64,000 nt of DNA from Cytobacillus dafuensis (lineage in GTDB: Bacteria > Bacillota > Bacilli > Bacillales > Cytobacillaceae). Positions 62,323-64,000 of the stretch are shown in pieces. The stretch is from the NCBI RefSeq assembly GCF_007995155.1, contig NZ_CP042593.1, positions 1,406,001 to 1,470,000 on the forward strand, written 5' to 3'. The notes beneath the pieces were generated by a model. That model searched no databases. It had not been told where the DNA came from and saw only the letters and a list, made by a program, of their open reading frames with translations. Every line of letters starts with the position of its first letter. The stretch's first letter is position 1. A program made the translations under genes and the position numbers.

Positions 62323-64000
62323 ATGATGGCAGCGCCAGAAATCAAAAAGATCTACCCTTTGTCCCCGATGCAGGAGGGTATGCTATTTTACGCTTTGTAT
62401 TCAAAGAAAAGCAAAGCTTACTTTGAGCAGGTTCGTCTAGAGATTAAGAAAAGTATTGATATTCGAGTGTTTGAGGAAAGCTTTAACCGCTTGATTGCCC
62501 GCCATGATATTTTGCGTTCAATCTTTATTCACGAAGAGGTCCCCCGACCTCTTCAGGTTGTATTAAATCAAAGACAAGCCAACATTCACTATGAAAATAT
62601 TCATCAACTAAATCCAGAAGAACAGGAGCAGGCTTTAACTAGTTATTTAGAGGAAGATAAAAAGCGATTATTTGAGCTGGATAAAGATTTACTAATGAGA
62701 ATTGCAGTATTTGAAACAGGAACTTCTTCTTTTACTGTGATTTGGAGCTTTCATCATATCTTGCTGGATGGCTGGTCATTAGGACTTTTGTGGGAAGAAT
62801 TCATGTCCATATATGAAGGAATGATGACTCGTGACCCGGCTAATTTACCACCCATACAGCCTTACAGTAATTATATTAACTGGTTGGAAAAACGTGATAG
62901 GAAAGAATCTCTAAAATACTGGAAGAGCTATTTAAGCGGCTATGAGGTACAAGCCTCATTACCGAAGAAAACGGAGAGCCATGCTGATGATGATTACGAT
63001 TTAAAATGGATTGACATTCCCTTAGACGATAACCTGCTAGCCAAAATGGAGTCGCATGCAAGACAGCTAAAAGTTACACTTAATAGTTACATCCAAGTAG
63101 TATGGGGGATATTGTTAACAAAATACAACAAAACTAAGGATGTCGTTTTTGGTTCTGTATTATCAGGCAGACCATCAGAAATTCCGGGTGTTGAGCAAAT
63201 GATTGGTTTATTTATACAGACGGCACCTGTGAGAATTACAGTTTCCAAAGAATCTACCTTTGAAGAATTACTAGTAAAGGTACAAAAGGATGCTCTTGCT
63301 TCACAGGAGCACTCCTTTGTACCATTAGCAGATATTCAAGCTCAGAGTGACCTTGGAAAAGAGCTTCTCAATCATTTGGTGATGTTTGAAAATTATCCTC
63401 TTAATACTAACCTTCATGATGAAAGAGAGCATAAATTATCGGTAAGTAAGATGGACATCATTGAGCATACAAACTATGATTTTCAATTATTAGTCATTCC
63501 AGGAGAACATTATAATGTAAGACTCAGCTTTAATGCTACTGTTTATGAACAGGAATTGATGAAAAATATTTCAGTTCATTTCCATAATCTGTTGAAGCAA
63601 GTGACTGATTTCCCAGGGGTAGCAATCAATGATATTGAAATACTTACTAAGTCAGAAAAACAAAAAATCTTGGAATTTAGTACGGGCAACAATGTTAAAT
63701 TGAGAAAAGATATTATGATTCATGAAATTTTACAGGAGCAGGCTACACGTATTCCCGACAAGATCGCATTGAGGTTTGGAAATGAGTATCTTACATATAA
63801 GCAATTAAATGAAAAATCGAATCAATTGGCATCCGTACTGCAGGAAAACGGATTAAGAGCGGGAGAAACCGTAGGTATCAGACTTAATCGATCCCTTGAG
63901 ATGGTGATAGGGATATACGGAATTCTTAAAGCTGGTGGTGCCTATTTGCCGATAGATCCTTCCTTTCCAAACGAGCGGACTAGCTATTTGTTAGAAGATA
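62323..64000 (+). CDS. NRPS 3: C-A..., continues past window
   Basis: ATG behind AGGAGGG, seven bases after NRPS 2 (ATG 62,326 equally possible). About 559 residues visible: C domain 8-440 (YPLSPMQEGMLFYALYSK, FHHILLDGWSLGLL, VFGSVLSGRPSEIPGVE) and the start of an A domain (DKIALRFGNEYLTYKQLNEK, AGGAYLPIDPSFPNER). The pocket is outside the window. Follows an E domain, so this C should be of the D-to-L type. Further modules and a thioesterase are expected downstream. Confidence 0.9.
   Translation, partial: MMAAPEIKKIYPLSPMQEGMLFYALYSKKSKAYFEQVRLEIKKSIDIRVFEESFNRLIARHDILRSIFIHEEVPRPLQVVLNQRQANIHYENIHQLNPEEQEQALTSYLEEDKKRLFELDKDLLMRIAVFETGTSSFTVIWSFHHILLDGWSLGLLWEEFMSIYEGMMTRDPANLPPIQPYSNYINWLEKRDRKESLKYWKSYLSGYEVQASLPKKTESHADDDYDLKWIDIPLDDNLLAKMESHARQLKVTLNSYIQVVWGILLTKYNKTKDVVFGSVLSGRPSEIPGVEQMIGLFIQTAPVRITVSKESTFEELLVKVQKDALASQEHSFVPLADIQAQSDLGKELLNHLVMFENYPLNTNLHDEREHKLSVSKMDIIEHTNYDFQLLVIPGEHYNVRLSFNATVYEQELMKNISVHFHNLLKQVTDFPGVAINDIEILTKSEKQKILEFSTGNNVKLRKDIMIHEILQEQATRIPDKIALRFGNEYLTYKQLNEKSNQLASVLQENGLRAGETVGIRLNRSLEMVIGIYGILKAGGAYLPIDPSFPNERTSYLLED

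Overview
The window looks like low-G+C Bacillaceae chromosome (Bacillus/Peribacillus-like). The grounds are A+T-rich DNA, strong AGGAGG-type ribosome sites, frequent TTG/GTG starts, and Bacillus-type families: SigO/RsoA/YvrJ, SdpR/SdpI, a MocR regulator, many small lipoproteins and DUF3885. The genus cannot be fixed from sequence alone. No rRNA, tRNA or CRISPR array was seen.

Region 1 (1-12.6 kb) is an accessory zone of small single genes: lipoproteins, small membrane proteins, a GNAT enzyme, an MFS exporter with a divergent MocR regulator, and decayed genes (AHL-lactonase tail, IS110, tatC). Almost every plus-strand gene is followed at once by a copy of a dispersed hairpin repeat whose stem sequence changes while pairing is kept. 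Region 2 (12,793-20,173) is a 7.4-kb transposon-like element. It has Tn3-like terminal inverted repeats beginning GGGGTA and an exact 5-bp target duplication (TAGTG), and it splits a DUF3885 gene whose halves rejoin in frame. Inside are a kinase remnant, a tyrosine-recombinase remnant, and a more G+C-rich block with a SigO-RsoA-YvrJ-like two-part sigma factor and a peptidoglycan-binding/glycosidase-like protein.

Region 3 (21-29.3 kb) resembles an integrated plasmid or ICE replication module: a replication-relaxation protein, a DUF927 helicase-like ATPase, a free-standing DnaA domain-I-like protein and structured leader RNAs. Region 4 (29.5-36.3 kb) is a defence island: MazG-like protein plus a broken nuclease/P-loop gene, a SIR2-middle component-DUF2326 operon of ABC-3C type, and an Rx4H HEPN-like protein with zinc knuckles. 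Region 5 (37.5-38.5 kb) is an orphan sdpRI immunity operon.

Region 6 (38.7-64 kb and beyond) is the most striking part. An HTH-TPR (RRNPP-type) regulator is followed by a secreted precursor carrying ten intact tandem 7-residue repeats of two kinds (EIFPDGH and EIALNGH) plus one degenerate unit, the layout expected of a multi-copy peptide pheromone. Divergent from it runs a biosynthetic operon: ketoreductase, ACP, ketosynthase, a chain-length-factor-like partner (active Cys replaced by Gln, both His lost) and FabZ-like dehydratase. These are the parts of a highly reducing type II PKS that would make a polyene acyl chain. Three NRPS genes follow: FAAL-ACP-C-A-PCP-E; C-A-PCP-C-A-PCP-C-A-PCP-E; and C-A, which runs off the window. 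The probable product is an N-acylated, possibly polyenoyl, lipopeptide containing D residues. Control of this operon by the peptide signal is inferred from adjacency.
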